From: Marinobacter sp. JH2
Lineage (GTDB): Bacteria; Pseudomonadota; Gammaproteobacteria; Pseudomonadales; Oleiphilaceae
Assembly (NCBI RefSeq): GCF_004353225.1
Contig: NZ_CP037934.1
Location: 1,488,001-1,552,000, forward strand
Direction of reading: 5' to 3'
Length of the DNA: 64,000 nucleotides
Positions 1-8,161 of the stretch are shown piece after piece (position 1 is the stretch's first letter; each line of letters opens with the position of its first letter). The notes below the pieces were generated by a model. The model saw only the letters and a list, made by a program, of their open reading frames with translations. It was not told the origin of the DNA and ran no database searches. A program made the position numbers and the translations under genes.

Positions 1-1400
1 TATTTGAGACGAATTGGGTCTGCGTCTTCGTACTTGACGCCATTAATGCTCCAGGTATAACGCTCCATATTGCCGGTCAAACGAAGCTCAATTTCCCGGG
101 TCGGTTCGCGGTCTTCATACAGTGGATCTTGGGCCTTCAGGTCAGCATAGGACAGGAACTTGCCGCCATTGGCTGCCGTGGGTACAAGGCCACTTCCCTT
201 GGCGTAAAAGGGGTCGCTTTGGCCGCCTTTTCCCATCGCCATGGAACCATGATCCATGCCTTCCATGTTGGAATGATCCATTCCGGACATCCCTTCTGAG
301 CTATTCATATCCATGTCGCCATGATCCATACCGGCCATGTTGCCATGGTCCATGCCGGGCATATCGCTCATGTCTGCCATAGTCAGGCGCGCCGGATCAC
401 GCAGTTGCGGAACAGCCGCTTCCATACCTTCTTCGGGGGCCAACGTTGCCCTGGCATAGCCGGACCGCCCCATGGATTCAGCAAAAATGGTGTAGGCCTG
501 CTTGTCTCTCGGGCGAACGATCACATCGTAGGTTTCCGCCACACCAATCCGGAATTCGTCCACATTGACCGGCTGAACGTTGTTGCCATCAGCCTGGACA
601 ACCGTCATGTCCAGACCAGGAATCCGGATGTCGAAGTAGGTCATCGCAGAAGAGTTGATGAATCGCAGCCGAATGCGTTCGCCCGGCTCAAAGAGTCCCG
701 TCCAGTTCTGGTCCGGGCCTTTGCCGTTGATCAGGCCCGTAAAGCCCTGCACGTCTTCAACGTCCGCCTTCATCATCCGCATACCACCCCAGGCAATACG
801 GTCACTGACGGTGTTCATCAGGCCATTCTTTGACACGTCCGAGAAAAACTCGCCGACAGTTTGCTGCTCGCGGTTGTAGTAATCCGGCATCATTTTCAGG
901 TTGCGCATGATGCGGTCACCGGAATGGGGGTGCTTGTCAGTCAGCTGCACCACGTATTCACGATCGTAGCGGAATGGCTCACGGCCCTCGGGCTCGATGA
1001 CAATGGCACCATAGGCGCCGTCCGGCTCCTGAAAACCAGAGTGGCTGTGGAACCAGTAGGTGCCTGCCTGCTGGATAGGAAACTCATAGGTAAAGGTTTC
1101 ACCCGGCTTGATGCCCGGGAAACTGATACCAGGCACACCGTCCTGGTTAAAAGGAAGGATCAGGCCGTGCCAGTGAATGGACGTCATCTCATCCAGGTTG
1201 TTGGTCACGTTGATCCGGACGTTCTCGCCTTCCTTGAAACGCATTACCGGTCCCGGAGATGCGCCGTTGTATCCAATGCCTTCCTTCACAAAATCGCCGG
1301 TATCAATTTTTACCCGGTCGACCGTAAGGTCGTATTCGCCGGCCAGAACCATGGCGGGCATCAGCAGGCTCAAAAGCCCTGTCAAAAAGCGTGGTTTCAT
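1..1400 (-). CDS. copA: CopA-type multicopper oxidase, copper resistance (3' end outside window)
   Basis: Periplasmic multicopper oxidase of the copper-resistance CopA family, thought to oxidise Cu(I) and bind copper. The first 466 codons are visible; the C-terminal copper-ligand motifs lie left of base 1. A signal peptide begins MKPRFLTGLL and ends near VLAG. The type 2/3 copper ligands of cupredoxin domain 1 are visible as SIHWHGL and YWFHSHSGFQ. A Met/His-rich stretch with repeated MDHxxM units (about 228-378) is typical of CopA. It lies 84 bp downstream of the cupredoxin gene on the same strand, so co-transcription is likely. The start is the ATG at 1398-1400 that opens the signal peptide. 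Confidence 0.9.
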   Translation of the reverse strand, partial: MKPRFLTGLLSLLMPAMVLAGEYDLTVDRVKIDTGDFVKEGIGYNGASPGPVMRFKEGENVRINVTNNLDEMTSIHWHGLILPFNQDGVPGISFPGIKPGETFTYEFPIQQAGTYWFHSHSGFQEPDGAYGAIVIEPEGREPFRYDREYVVQLTDKHPHSGDRIMRNLKMMPDYYNREQQTVGEFFSDVSKNGLMNTVSDRIAWGGMRMMKADVEDVQGFTGLINGKGPDQNWTGLFEPGERIRLRFINSSAMTYFDIRIPGLDMTVVQADGNNVQPVNVDEFRIGVAETYDVIVRPRDKQAYTIFAESMGRSGYARATLAPEEGMEAAVPQLRDPARLTMADMSDMPGMDHGNMAGMDHGDMDMNSSEGMSGMDHSNMEGMDHGSMAMGKGGQSDPFYAKGSGLVPTAANGGKFLSYADLKAQDPLYEDREPTREIELRLTGNMERYTWSINGVKYEDADPIRLK

Positions 1401-1484
1401 CTGTGTTGCTCCGAACTACACGTCATTGAAGCCGGGCCGAGAAACGTGTCTCAGCCCCGCGCTCGCGGACCTCAGTTAAGCGAG

Positions 1485-2018
1485 TTACTCGAAATTGACC
1501 TCACCGTACATCCCGGCCTGATAGTGGCCCGGCACGTTGCAGGCAAATTCGATATTGCCTTTATCAGAGAACTTCCATACCACTTCTTTACTTTGGCCCG
1601 GTTCCAGCAACACGCTGTTCGGGTCGTCATGCTTCATGGAATGGCCATTCCCCATATCCATATTCATCATGTCGTGGTTCAGCTTGCCGCCCTGGATGAC
1701 GCCATGCTCAACCATCATCATCATTTCCTCTTGATGAGCTTCGTGCATGTCGGGAGTGCCAACATTGAACTCATGGACGAGGTTTCCCTTGTTCTCCACC
1801 ACGAAGCGAACGGTTTCACCCGGCTTTACACTGATTTCTTCGGGTTCGTAGTAGTTGTCGTACATCTCGACAGTTACGGTTCGGCTGGCCTCCGACGCTT
1901 TGCCAGGTTCACCGCTTGTAGCGCCGTGCCCGTGGCCACCATCATGGGCGCCAGCCGCAAACGCTGTTGCCGACATTGAAAGCGCCATACCCGCTACGAA
2001 TAGTTTTGATGCATTCAT
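1485..2018 (-). CDS. copI: periplasmic cupredoxin, CopI-like copper-binding protein
   Basis: Small periplasmic blue-copper-type protein of 177 residues. A signal peptide (MNASKLFVAG to AFAAG) is followed by a His-rich tract with HDGGHGHG. One cupredoxin domain carries type 1 copper ligands: His in VHEFN and Cys/His/Met in CNVPGHYQAGM near the C terminus. Between them sits an insertion of about 50 residues rich in Met and His. The upstream in-frame start at 2072 would add 18 residues; I chose 2018 because an AGGGGAT ribosome site precedes it and the signal peptide starts there. The gene is upstream of copA and divergent from the two-component system. The link to CopI of other proteobacteria is by architecture and is an inference. 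Confidence 0.8.
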   Translation of the reverse strand: MNASKLFVAGMALSMSATAFAAGAHDGGHGHGATSGEPGKASEASRTVTVEMYDNYYEPEEISVKPGETVRFVVENKGNLVHEFNVGTPDMHEAHQEEMMMMVEHGVIQGGKLNHDMMNMDMGNGHSMKHDDPNSVLLEPGQSKEVVWKFSDKGNIEFACNVPGHYQAGMYGEVNFE

Positions 2019-2113
2019 CTTTTTATCCCCTGTAAAATATTGCTCGAAAAACACTGCAGGATTGAGCCCCAATCTTGAGCAATGTCCAGAATCGGTTGTT
2101 ACCTTCTCTCACT

Positions 2114-2170
2114 AACCTGAATTCTTTCTGAAAAACTCGAACTATTTTCCGTTCAGGCTGAATTCAGGTT
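2114..2170. promoter_or_regulatory. divergent tandem-repeat operator between copI-copA and the two-component system
   Basis: Two pairs of direct repeats face opposite ways. On the plus strand TTCAGG occurs at 2152-2157 and 2163-2168, 11 bp apart. On the minus strand TTCAGA/TTCAGG occurs with the same 11-bp period (complements at 2127-2132 and 2116-2121). The outer parts form a perfect 10-bp inverted repeat, 2114-2123 against 2161-2170. Tandem half-sites one helical turn apart are the usual binding pattern of OmpR/PhoP-family regulators. The neighbouring response regulator is the obvious candidate binder, but that is inferred. Confidence 0.6.
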
Positions 2171-2217
2171 AATCAGTCACACTTTCGACCGCGGACCATA
2201 CATAGAAGGAAAAACTC

Positions 2218-2883
2218 ATGCGTTTACTGCTCGTCGAAGATGACCGCTTGCTTGCTGAGGGTCTGGTCAGGCAGTTGGGAAAAGCAGGTTTCAGCGTTGA
2301 TACAACTCCCAGTGCCCGAGAAGCCGTCGTTCTGGGTGAGCAAGAGGATTACCGTGCTGTTGTTCTGGACCTGGGTCTACCTGATGGCAACGGGCTGGAC
2401 GTATTGAGAAAGTGGCGAACGAATCACGTCAGCTGTCCGGTCTTGATTCTGACCGCGAGAGGCGATTGGCAGGATAAGGTTAACGGCTTAAAAGCCGGGG
2501 CAGACGATTACCTGGCAAAACCTTTTCAGACAGAAGAGCTAATCGCACGCCTCAACGCACTCGTGCGTCGAAGTGAAGGAAGGGTCCATGCTCAGGTTAA
2601 AGCCGGCCGCTTTGAACTGGACGAAAACCGCCAGAGTCTCAAGATGGACGACGGCGTGGAACATACACTTACCGGCACCGAATTCCGGCTGCTACGTTGT
2701 TTGATGAGCCGCCCTGGCCACGTCTTTTCCAAAGAACAACTAATGGAACAGCTTTACAACTTGAATGATAGCCCGAGCGAAAACGTCATTGAGGCGTATA
2801 TTCGGAGGTTAAGGAAGCTAGTGGGCAGCGAAACCATCTCAACACGACGCGGCCAGGGGTACATTTTTAATGCGATTCCTTAA
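2218..2883 (+). CDS. PhoP-like response regulator (OmpR family)
   Basis: DNA-binding response regulator of 221 residues. The receiver domain (1-115) has the acidic pair E7/D8/D9, phosphoacceptor D51 in VLDLGLPDG, T79 and K101 in AKPF. The winged-helix domain (about 125-220) ends with RRGQGYIF. The segment around residues 81-90 (WQDKV) and the overall pattern resemble PhoP more than other OmpR-family members. A GAAGGA ribosome site precedes the ATG. The gene overlaps the kinase gene by 14 bp. Its position divergent from copper genes suggests it responds to copper or envelope metal stress rather than only Mg2+; that is inference. Confidence 0.9.
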   Translation: MRLLLVEDDRLLAEGLVRQLGKAGFSVDTTPSAREAVVLGEQEDYRAVVLDLGLPDGNGLDVLRKWRTNHVSCPVLILTARGDWQDKVNGLKAGADDYLAKPFQTEELIARLNALVRRSEGRVHAQVKAGRFELDENRQSLKMDDGVEHTLTGTEFRLLRCLMSRPGHVFSKEQLMEQLYNLNDSPSENVIEAYIRRLRKLVGSETISTRRGQGYIFNAIP

Positions 2884-4204
2884 AAAGCCTGCGTCCGTAA
2901 AAGGAACCTTGCTTGCGCTGTTACTGCCCGCCGGAATTGGTCTAATGGGGGTGGCGTGGTTGGTCCATGGCTTGCTGCTCGACCGAATGTCTCGGGAATT
3001 CGTTGAAAGCCGACTGAAAGATGAAGTCGTTTTCCTTGAGCACCAGATTCGCGACGCGAATGGTGAAGTTGACACTCTCCAGACGGGCGATTATTTCCAG
3101 GATGTTTTTCATCATGCCTTTGCCATACATACACCCGAACAGACCATCATTTCACCCGATACTTGGGAGCCCTTGTTAACGCCTCTGATTGAAAACGAAG
3201 AAGACGGAGCCGTTCGCGTAGAAGATGCCGAAACCACTGATACTCCCTTAGACATCCTCGCCTACCGAAAGTCTTTTCAGGTCGGTGAAACACCCATCGT
3301 CGTAATCGTTTCTGAAGATCTGGGTGCGCTGAAACGCAGCCAAGCTGCACTTCATGCCTGGACCGCCGTAGTATCAGTTCTGTTGATTATGCTCTTGGTC
3401 GCCGTGCTCTGGTCCGGAATCACGATGTCCATGCGACCGGTTGTCACACTCAAAGCCGCATTAAAAAGACTCCAGGACGGAGAGATCTCCCGAATCAACG
3501 TTCAGTCGCCAGAGGAGTTCCACCCGCTGGTTCTTCAACTAAATCAGTTGCTGGACTCCTTAGATCAGCGACTGGAGCGCTCCAGGGACGCTCTCGCAAA
3601 CCTGTCTCATAGCGTCAAAACCCCCATCGCAGCCGTCCGGCAGATACTGGAAGACGACACACGTCCCCTCGACACTACTCTTAGGCACCAGATGGTGGAG
3701 CGACTAAGCGATATCGATAGGCAATTAGAGGCTGAAATGCGTCGAAGCCGTTTTGCAGGGCCCCAGATTGGGAAAAGCGCCTACCCCATAAAACAGGCAC
3801 GGGATCTTTTGTGGATGCTCGGTCGTTTATATCCGGAAAAGTCGTTTGAACTATCGAGTTCTCTGCCTGAAGACAGCCGATGGCCGATAGAAGAACATGA
3901 TCTTAATGAAGTATTGGGCAACTTACTGGACAATGCTGGCAAATGGTCTTCGAGATGCGTAGAGCTCTCTGTGGAACAAGGCAGCGGCTTCAAGCGAATA
4001 GTTGTTGCTGATGATGGCCCAGGGGTTAATCACAAGGATTTAGCCAGTTTGGGCCAAAGGGGTCTGCGGCTAGATGAGCAAACACCTGGGCACGGTCTCG
4101 GCCTTGCTATCGTTCGAGATATAGTGACTCGCTATGAAGGTAAAATCAGCTTTTCGACTAAGTCCTGTAGCGGTTTACGCGTTTCTATCGAATTATTAAG
4201 ATAA
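2870..4204 (+). CDS. PhoQ-like sensor histidine kinase
   Basis: Membrane sensor kinase of 444 residues paired with the preceding regulator, which it overlaps by 14 bp. A first membrane helix lies at about residues 12-35. A periplasmic sensor region of about 125 residues with many acidic residues follows, then a second helix at about 162-186 and a HAMP linker. The H-box is LSHSVKTP with phosphoacceptor His247, the N-box DLNEVLGNLLDNAGKW lies near 344, and the G-boxes are DDGPG and HGLGLAIV. The H-box wording and short size match PhoQ-type kinases. The acidic sensor domain could bind divalent cations; the true signal is not visible from sequence. Confidence 0.88.
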   Translation: MRFLKKPASVKGTLLALLLPAGIGLMGVAWLVHGLLLDRMSREFVESRLKDEVVFLEHQIRDANGEVDTLQTGDYFQDVFHHAFAIHTPEQTIISPDTWEPLLTPLIENEEDGAVRVEDAETTDTPLDILAYRKSFQVGETPIVVIVSEDLGALKRSQAALHAWTAVVSVLLIMLLVAVLWSGITMSMRPVVTLKAALKRLQDGEISRINVQSPEEFHPLVLQLNQLLDSLDQRLERSRDALANLSHSVKTPIAAVRQILEDDTRPLDTTLRHQMVERLSDIDRQLEAEMRRSRFAGPQIGKSAYPIKQARDLLWMLGRLYPEKSFELSSSLPEDSRWPIEEHDLNEVLGNLLDNAGKWSSRCVELSVEQGSGFKRIVVADDGPGVNHKDLASLGQRGLRLDEQTPGHGLGLAIVRDIVTRYEGKISFSTKSCSGLRVSIELLR

Positions 4205-4646
4205 AATTGTTCGCTTTTGTTTAGCTGAGTTCAGAGGATGCCCTGGTCGCAAAGCGAACGCTGAGAGGTACCGCAGACTAAGCCCGCAATGGTCGGTGCG
4301 CTCCCTATGTGGCTTGTTTAAGGCGTGTCCAGGATGGCGAGAATCAGAATCGACAAGCTGCTAACCGAAGGTAAGACCTTTCCGTTTTATGATCCCCGAG
4401 ACAATAGGGTTAGCCTTGTAGCTCACAGCCAAGAATCGAGGATAAGAGCCAGCATGAAAAGAAAGAGGTATTGTCTGGTACGTTGGAAGCGATTCAGTTC
4501 GCCGATTAGTCATTATCCGCAGTCGCCATAGCCAACAATTTTATAGAACTTTACCCCTACCATTATCATTTGTTGGTGGCCGCAGGTTGGCTTCGACGGC
4601 AAAAATCCAAGTTCTTTACCCAAAAAAATGATTGAAGGCGCCTGTT
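4205..4646. other. 442-bp stretch without a convincing gene
   Basis: No supported coding region lies here. It starts with a 17-bp sequence (4209-4225) that recurs exactly at 7911-7927. A 68-codon open frame at 4325-4531 has no family resemblance and no clear ribosome site, so I do not call it. The stretch looks like recombination debris between the copper module and the hydrolase gene. Confidence 0.4.
4209..4225 (+). repeat. 17-bp direct repeat, copy 1
   Basis: GTTCGCTTTTGTTTAGC, identical to 7911-7927. It begins 4 bp after the stop of the sensor kinase gene. The two copies bracket the segment carrying both hydrolase genes. Confidence 0.6.
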
Positions 4647-6302
4647 GTGAAGAATTGGTCGATTATGGTCACTGCTTTTGTTCTAGTGGGGTGTAATGGG
4701 TCCGGGTCTGGCCCAGATAGTGCTAAAGGTGATAACGATACAAGTACTGATCCAACAGTGGCTGAGATCAGACCGGTTAGCGGTCAGTCGCCTCCTCGCA
4801 AGCTAATACCTACCACACCGTCCAATCTGGATACCCGCTGCGATGATGGCGCAGCGAACGCTGCGGTCTGGGCTGACTGTCAAGCAGTGAATTATGCAAA
4901 GACGTTGGAAGCGCCCACTGAACAGGTGTCGATTCCCTTCCTCGGTCGATTAGCAGAGCAAACACTATTCAATGTGGGAGAGTTGGTTGAGCGAGGATTA
5001 ATCGATCCCTCTTGGCTTTTATCTCTATCCTTAGGCACTCCTCAGACAACGCCCTCTTTGTCCCTTAATACACCGCTCACGCCACTTTGTGCAACTTATG
5101 GGCTACCGTGCACGGGCGATCCATACCGATATCCAGAAGCAAACGGTCCCGATGGCAAACACTTCTACGAAACGGAAGCCGACGTAACGGACGTTGTGTT
5201 TTATGATCGTGAGTGCGCGCGATTGTCCGGCAAGTTATGGATTCCCAAGCAAGCTCCACTGGGCAAAGAGTTGCCCACGATCGTAATCACAAGTGGATCG
5301 GTTCAAGCGCCGCAAACAGCTTATAGCTGGGCAGCTCAGGAACTGGTGAGAGACGGATATGCTGTTTTTACGTATGATCCCCGTGGGCAAGGGCAATCCG
5401 ACCTCTTTGCTCCTTTACTTGAGCAAGGCGGCAACCTGAACCCTAGCGTGTTCTGGGAAGGACAGGTAGATGCCATTGATTTTTTCCGCTCAACTCCCGA
5501 AAAGATTTACCCTCACTCTGCTTCATGTGAGGGGACTCATCCAGCACCGGCATTAGACTTCAACCCAGAGTGGTCGCATCTGGATCACTCGCGGCTCGGG
5601 ATCGCCGGACATTCTCTTGGAGCTATAGGTGTTTCGGTAGTTCAAGGGTATGGAGCGCCAGGTGCGGAGCCGTGGCCCGGGCTAATCGATGACGAGAATC
5701 CGGTTGATGTGGTTGTCGCTTGGGATAGCTTGATGACACCGGAGGGGGACGGTCTAACACCGGCCTCACATCTTCAACTGCCGGCTCCTCTTTATGATGT
5801 CATACTGCTGGCTATCACTCAGGGGTCGTTTCCACAATTTGCGCCACGCGTGCCAGCGATGTCATTCTTTGCGGATTACGGCTTTGCGCCAGTGCCCTAT
5901 ATCGTACCGCCCGACCCTGAAGGCGGGAAAGTATCATTCAATGCATGGCGCTCTGCAGGTGTTCCAGTTTATGCGCTAGGCTTTCAGGGCACCACGCATT
6001 TCGACTTTTCATTATTACCCTTGTTTCCTGCCACATCCTGGTGTCCCGATGTCTCTGACAATTCTTGCTCAGGAGGGTGGGGGCGTCCTTCTATCAGTTA
6101 CTACACGCTTGCCTGGTTTGATCGTTGGTTAAAAGAACCTGGTGAGATTGGATATAACGATGCCGATATCAGACTGATTGACGATGGCCGAACTGGTGGG
6201 GCGGATCGAATGAGTTTCCATTATCATTCTGCTCGCTCTTTTCCAGACCGATCTGGCGGGCAGCAGTATTGTGAGAATATTCGTGGTGGGTGCGTTAAGT
6301 GA
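4647..6302 (+). CDS. putative lipoprotein alpha/beta hydrolase
   Basis: Predicted exported lipoprotein of about 551 residues with an alpha/beta-hydrolase fold. The N terminus has a charged start, a hydrophobic core and a lipobox ending LVGC, followed by a Gly/Ser-rich linker. The nucleophile elbow is GHSLG with Ser323. An oxyanion-type region with TIVITSG and a DPRGQGQSD strand turn lie upstream. A His in TTHFDF near the end could complete the triad. The start is the GTG at 4647, which has GAAGG eight bases upstream and gives a normal signal peptide; a TTG at 4632 is also open. The substrate is unknown: esterase, lipase or dienelactone-hydrolase-like. Flanking 17-bp repeats suggest acquired DNA. 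Confidence 0.7.
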   Translation: MKNWSIMVTAFVLVGCNGSGSGPDSAKGDNDTSTDPTVAEIRPVSGQSPPRKLIPTTPSNLDTRCDDGAANAAVWADCQAVNYAKTLEAPTEQVSIPFLGRLAEQTLFNVGELVERGLIDPSWLLSLSLGTPQTTPSLSLNTPLTPLCATYGLPCTGDPYRYPEANGPDGKHFYETEADVTDVVFYDRECARLSGKLWIPKQAPLGKELPTIVITSGSVQAPQTAYSWAAQELVRDGYAVFTYDPRGQGQSDLFAPLLEQGGNLNPSVFWEGQVDAIDFFRSTPEKIYPHSASCEGTHPAPALDFNPEWSHLDHSRLGIAGHSLGAIGVSVVQGYGAPGAEPWPGLIDDENPVDVVVAWDSLMTPEGDGLTPASHLQLPAPLYDVILLAITQGSFPQFAPRVPAMSFFADYGFAPVPYIVPPDPEGGKVSFNAWRSAGVPVYALGFQGTTHFDFSLLPLFPATSWCPDVSDNSCSGGWGRPSISYYTLAWFDRWLKEPGEIGYNDADIRLIDDGRTGGADRMSFHYHSARSFPDRSGGQQYCENIRGGCVK

Positions 6303-6699
6303 AACGAGAAGTCAGGATCAGGCAACAGCTGCGGAGCTGAAAAGATCTATTTTTAGATGGTTTGTTAAGTTGTCCTCTCAAACGTAAAAAACTACAGAAC
6401 AAAGATAGGAGACCATGAGACCGAAGGTTTTCTCAACCAACTTGATGATGACAGACAGCGCCCACCAAATAAGGGATTAGCGGTTCTATCGACGAAAACA
6501 ATATTCGCTTTTTTTCCCCTCGGAAACGACGGCACGCTGGGCCTTTCCGGGCACAAAGCCAGCGTTCTTTGTGAGTAAGGCCCATCATGGAGAGGTATAT
6601 CGAAGTTGAGGAGTTCGCTACCAAGCATGGGTATCTAGCTTGGTTCCATGGATGGGCTAAAACAGCTCACAGAATTCGGGTTCAAATACCGCACACTCT
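6303..6699. other. 397-bp gap between convergent hydrolase genes
   Basis: No gene is supported. Open frames here (minus strand 6392-6628, plus strand from 6587) overlap each other, lack ribosome sites and resemble nothing I know. No clear terminator hairpin with a T-run was seen. Confidence 0.35.
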
Positions 6700-7356
6700 T
6701 TATGTGAAGCGTCGGCCAAATTGTAGCGAGCTAATCTCCGCCATAATCTTTTCAATCACATATGTTCGTACGGCAGGTTTGATCTCGTCCTCTGGGTAGC
6801 ACCTCACCAGATCAATATGACTTACGCCCTCATGCGCATGGAACATGTGGTTTTCGATCCGTTGCGAGACTCTGCTCCCAACCGCCTCGTTCGATTGGTG
6901 GCTTCGGTCGCACCCCAGCAAGTCTCCGCACGAGAAAAAATTAAAGCACACATCTACATTTGCGGGCACGGTACGGGGGTCGAAACCCCATCGTCCCGGG
7001 AATACTCGTCCCAGTCCTCCTGCAGCGATTGTGACGAGAAGGGCAACAGTCACACCTCGCCGCTCAAGCTCGCGTGCAACCTTGACCGCTTGGAACCCGC
7101 CCTGACTATACCCGAGAATTATGAGATTCCGCCCTTCGCCAAATGATGCCTGTAAGTCATCTGATATTGAATCGGCGGAGTGTAGGTGACCATACAGCGT
7201 CACGTCTGATAAGCCCTTGCCTCTGAGGTAATGCAGCAAGTTCTTTTGCATCAGTCGGCGGGCCATGAAACCGTGTATTACTGCAACTCGTGGACCGGAA
7301 TAGCTGCCGCATTTTTCTGGTCGGTCAGGAACCTGTAATTGTTGGACTAAGCTCAT
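6700..7356 (-). CDS. small alpha/beta hydrolase (lipase/esterase-like)
   Basis: Predicted cytoplasmic hydrolase of 218 residues; no signal peptide is evident. An oxyanion-hole motif VIHGF lies near residue 29 and a nucleophile elbow GYSQGG has Ser84. Candidate acid and base residues are in SCGDLLGCD and SHIDLV. The layout resembles small triacylglycerol-lipase or PGAP1-like hydrolases. I chose the ATG at 7354-7356 because a GAGGAG ribosome site sits seven bases upstream; an upstream TTG at 7371 overlaps that site. It converges on the lipoprotein hydrolase gene. The substrate is unknown. Confidence 0.62.
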   Translation of the reverse strand: MSLVQQLQVPDRPEKCGSYSGPRVAVIHGFMARRLMQKNLLHYLRGKGLSDVTLYGHLHSADSISDDLQASFGEGRNLIILGYSQGGFQAVKVARELERRGVTVALLVTIAAGGLGRVFPGRWGFDPRTVPANVDVCFNFFSCGDLLGCDRSHQSNEAVGSRVSQRIENHMFHAHEGVSHIDLVRCYPEDEIKPAVRTYVIEKIMAEISSLQFGRRFT

Positions 7357-7633
7357 AAGTTTACTCCTCAAAAAAACATCCCCTTGCAGTGACCATCAGC
7401 CTATCCAGTAAGATTCATGTTTAACTATTGTGCCAGAACTCTGTCCAAAAATGAGTCACAGCCCTAATAATCTCGATATCTACTGAAGGGCGACCGTATC
7501 AAGATCTTGGTTACTGCAATCAATTCGCGCAGAAATCAGGACTGAGCAGTGCAGCTCTGAAATCGAGAAACCGTATTTCTACTTGGTCCGCCAGTTCACA
7601 TTCTGTTCAATGAGAAGAAGCACCCTGAGGTGA

Positions 7634-7876
7634 AGGGAAAACACAAAAAATGAGCGTTTCCTGAACTATCTTCGCCTAAATCATGGAGTCAGTCCTGTCG
7701 GATGCTCAAGGTTATCAACCCAGAGCGGGTCGCCGCTATCCTGGGGAGTACGGAAGAAAGGTATTGGCTTTACCGACCTTCTTTATGGCGATGGTTCAAA
7801 GGTCAGCGAAGCTCTCTTAATTCCCACAGAGGGCATCGACCTGAAAGGCCAGAACCTTCTGGCACTCAGCGGTTAG
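7634..7876 (+). pseudogene. possible C-terminal-region remnant, weak CHAT-like signature
   Basis: An 80-codon open stretch with no start codon context ends at TAG 7874. Its last part reads LLIPTEGIDLKGQNLLALSG, which resembles the strand before the catalytic Cys of CHAT-domain proteases (pattern: LDL-G-LVVLSAC). The reading stops just where Cys would follow. The resemblance covers only about 20 residues, so this is a guess, and the stretch could be non-coding. Confidence 0.2.
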
Positions 7877-7902
7877 GGAAGAAGAGCCAAAAATCTGACA
7901 CG

Positions 7903-8121
7903 CTACGAAGGTTCGCTTTTGTTTAGCAGCGAAAACCTCGCGGTCGAGAATCGACGCAGACCAACCATAAACCTTTCCCCTTCTTTAAGGCACCAGCGTT
8001 GCCACACCAAACCAAATCGGTCAGCAGCCATAAATCCTTCCCGCTCTGCAATGCAGCCGACCATTAAACATCCTGGCTCCATTTCCGCAGACACTGCCTG
8101 AATGCCGACGACTGCCACTGC
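7903..8121 (-). pseudogene. gene fragment cut by the insertion sequence
   Basis: An open frame reads without stop from the IS edge at 8121 to a TAG at 7903. The translation (VVGIQAVSAEMEPG, then FGLVWQRWCLKEGERF) looks protein-like but I do not recognise the family. No matching continuation is seen beyond the other IS end at 9317. The likely state is a gene end left after IS insertion and rearrangement. Confidence 0.25.
7911..7927 (+). repeat. 17-bp direct repeat, copy 2
   Basis: Exact copy of 4209-4225 in the same orientation. It overlaps the end of the fragment at 7903-8121. Confidence 0.6.
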
Positions 8122-8159
8122 TGTAATCCCCCCATTTTTAACCGCCCTTTTGAGTAGAG
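8122..8159 (+). repeat. IS terminal inverted repeat, orfB-side end
   Basis: Begins TGTAATCCCCCCATTTTTAA and includes TTTTGAGTAGAG at 8148-8159. It pairs with the complemented end at 9316 with several mismatches in the middle. Confidence 0.75.
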
Positions 8160-8161
8160 GG

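Larger units (their letters stand above)
7357..8121. other. 765-bp stretch of gene remnants beside the insertion sequence
   Basis: No intact gene is visible. It contains two open stretches that look like pieces of old genes (7634-7876 plus, 7903-8121 minus) and the second copy of the 17-bp repeat (7911-7927). The IS begins at 8122. Base composition is mixed. Confidence 0.4.

Noticed and set aside
861..1979. 372-codon plus frame over copA and the cupredoxin gene
   Set aside because: Runs across two well supported minus-strand genes and is His-rich only because their Met codons read as CAT/CAC on the other strand.
4325..4531. 68-codon plus frame after the sensor kinase
   Set aside because: No ribosome site, no family resemblance, odd composition.
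6587..6799. 70-codon plus frame overlapping the small hydrolase end
   Set aside because: Overlaps a better supported gene on the other strand and has no ribosome site.
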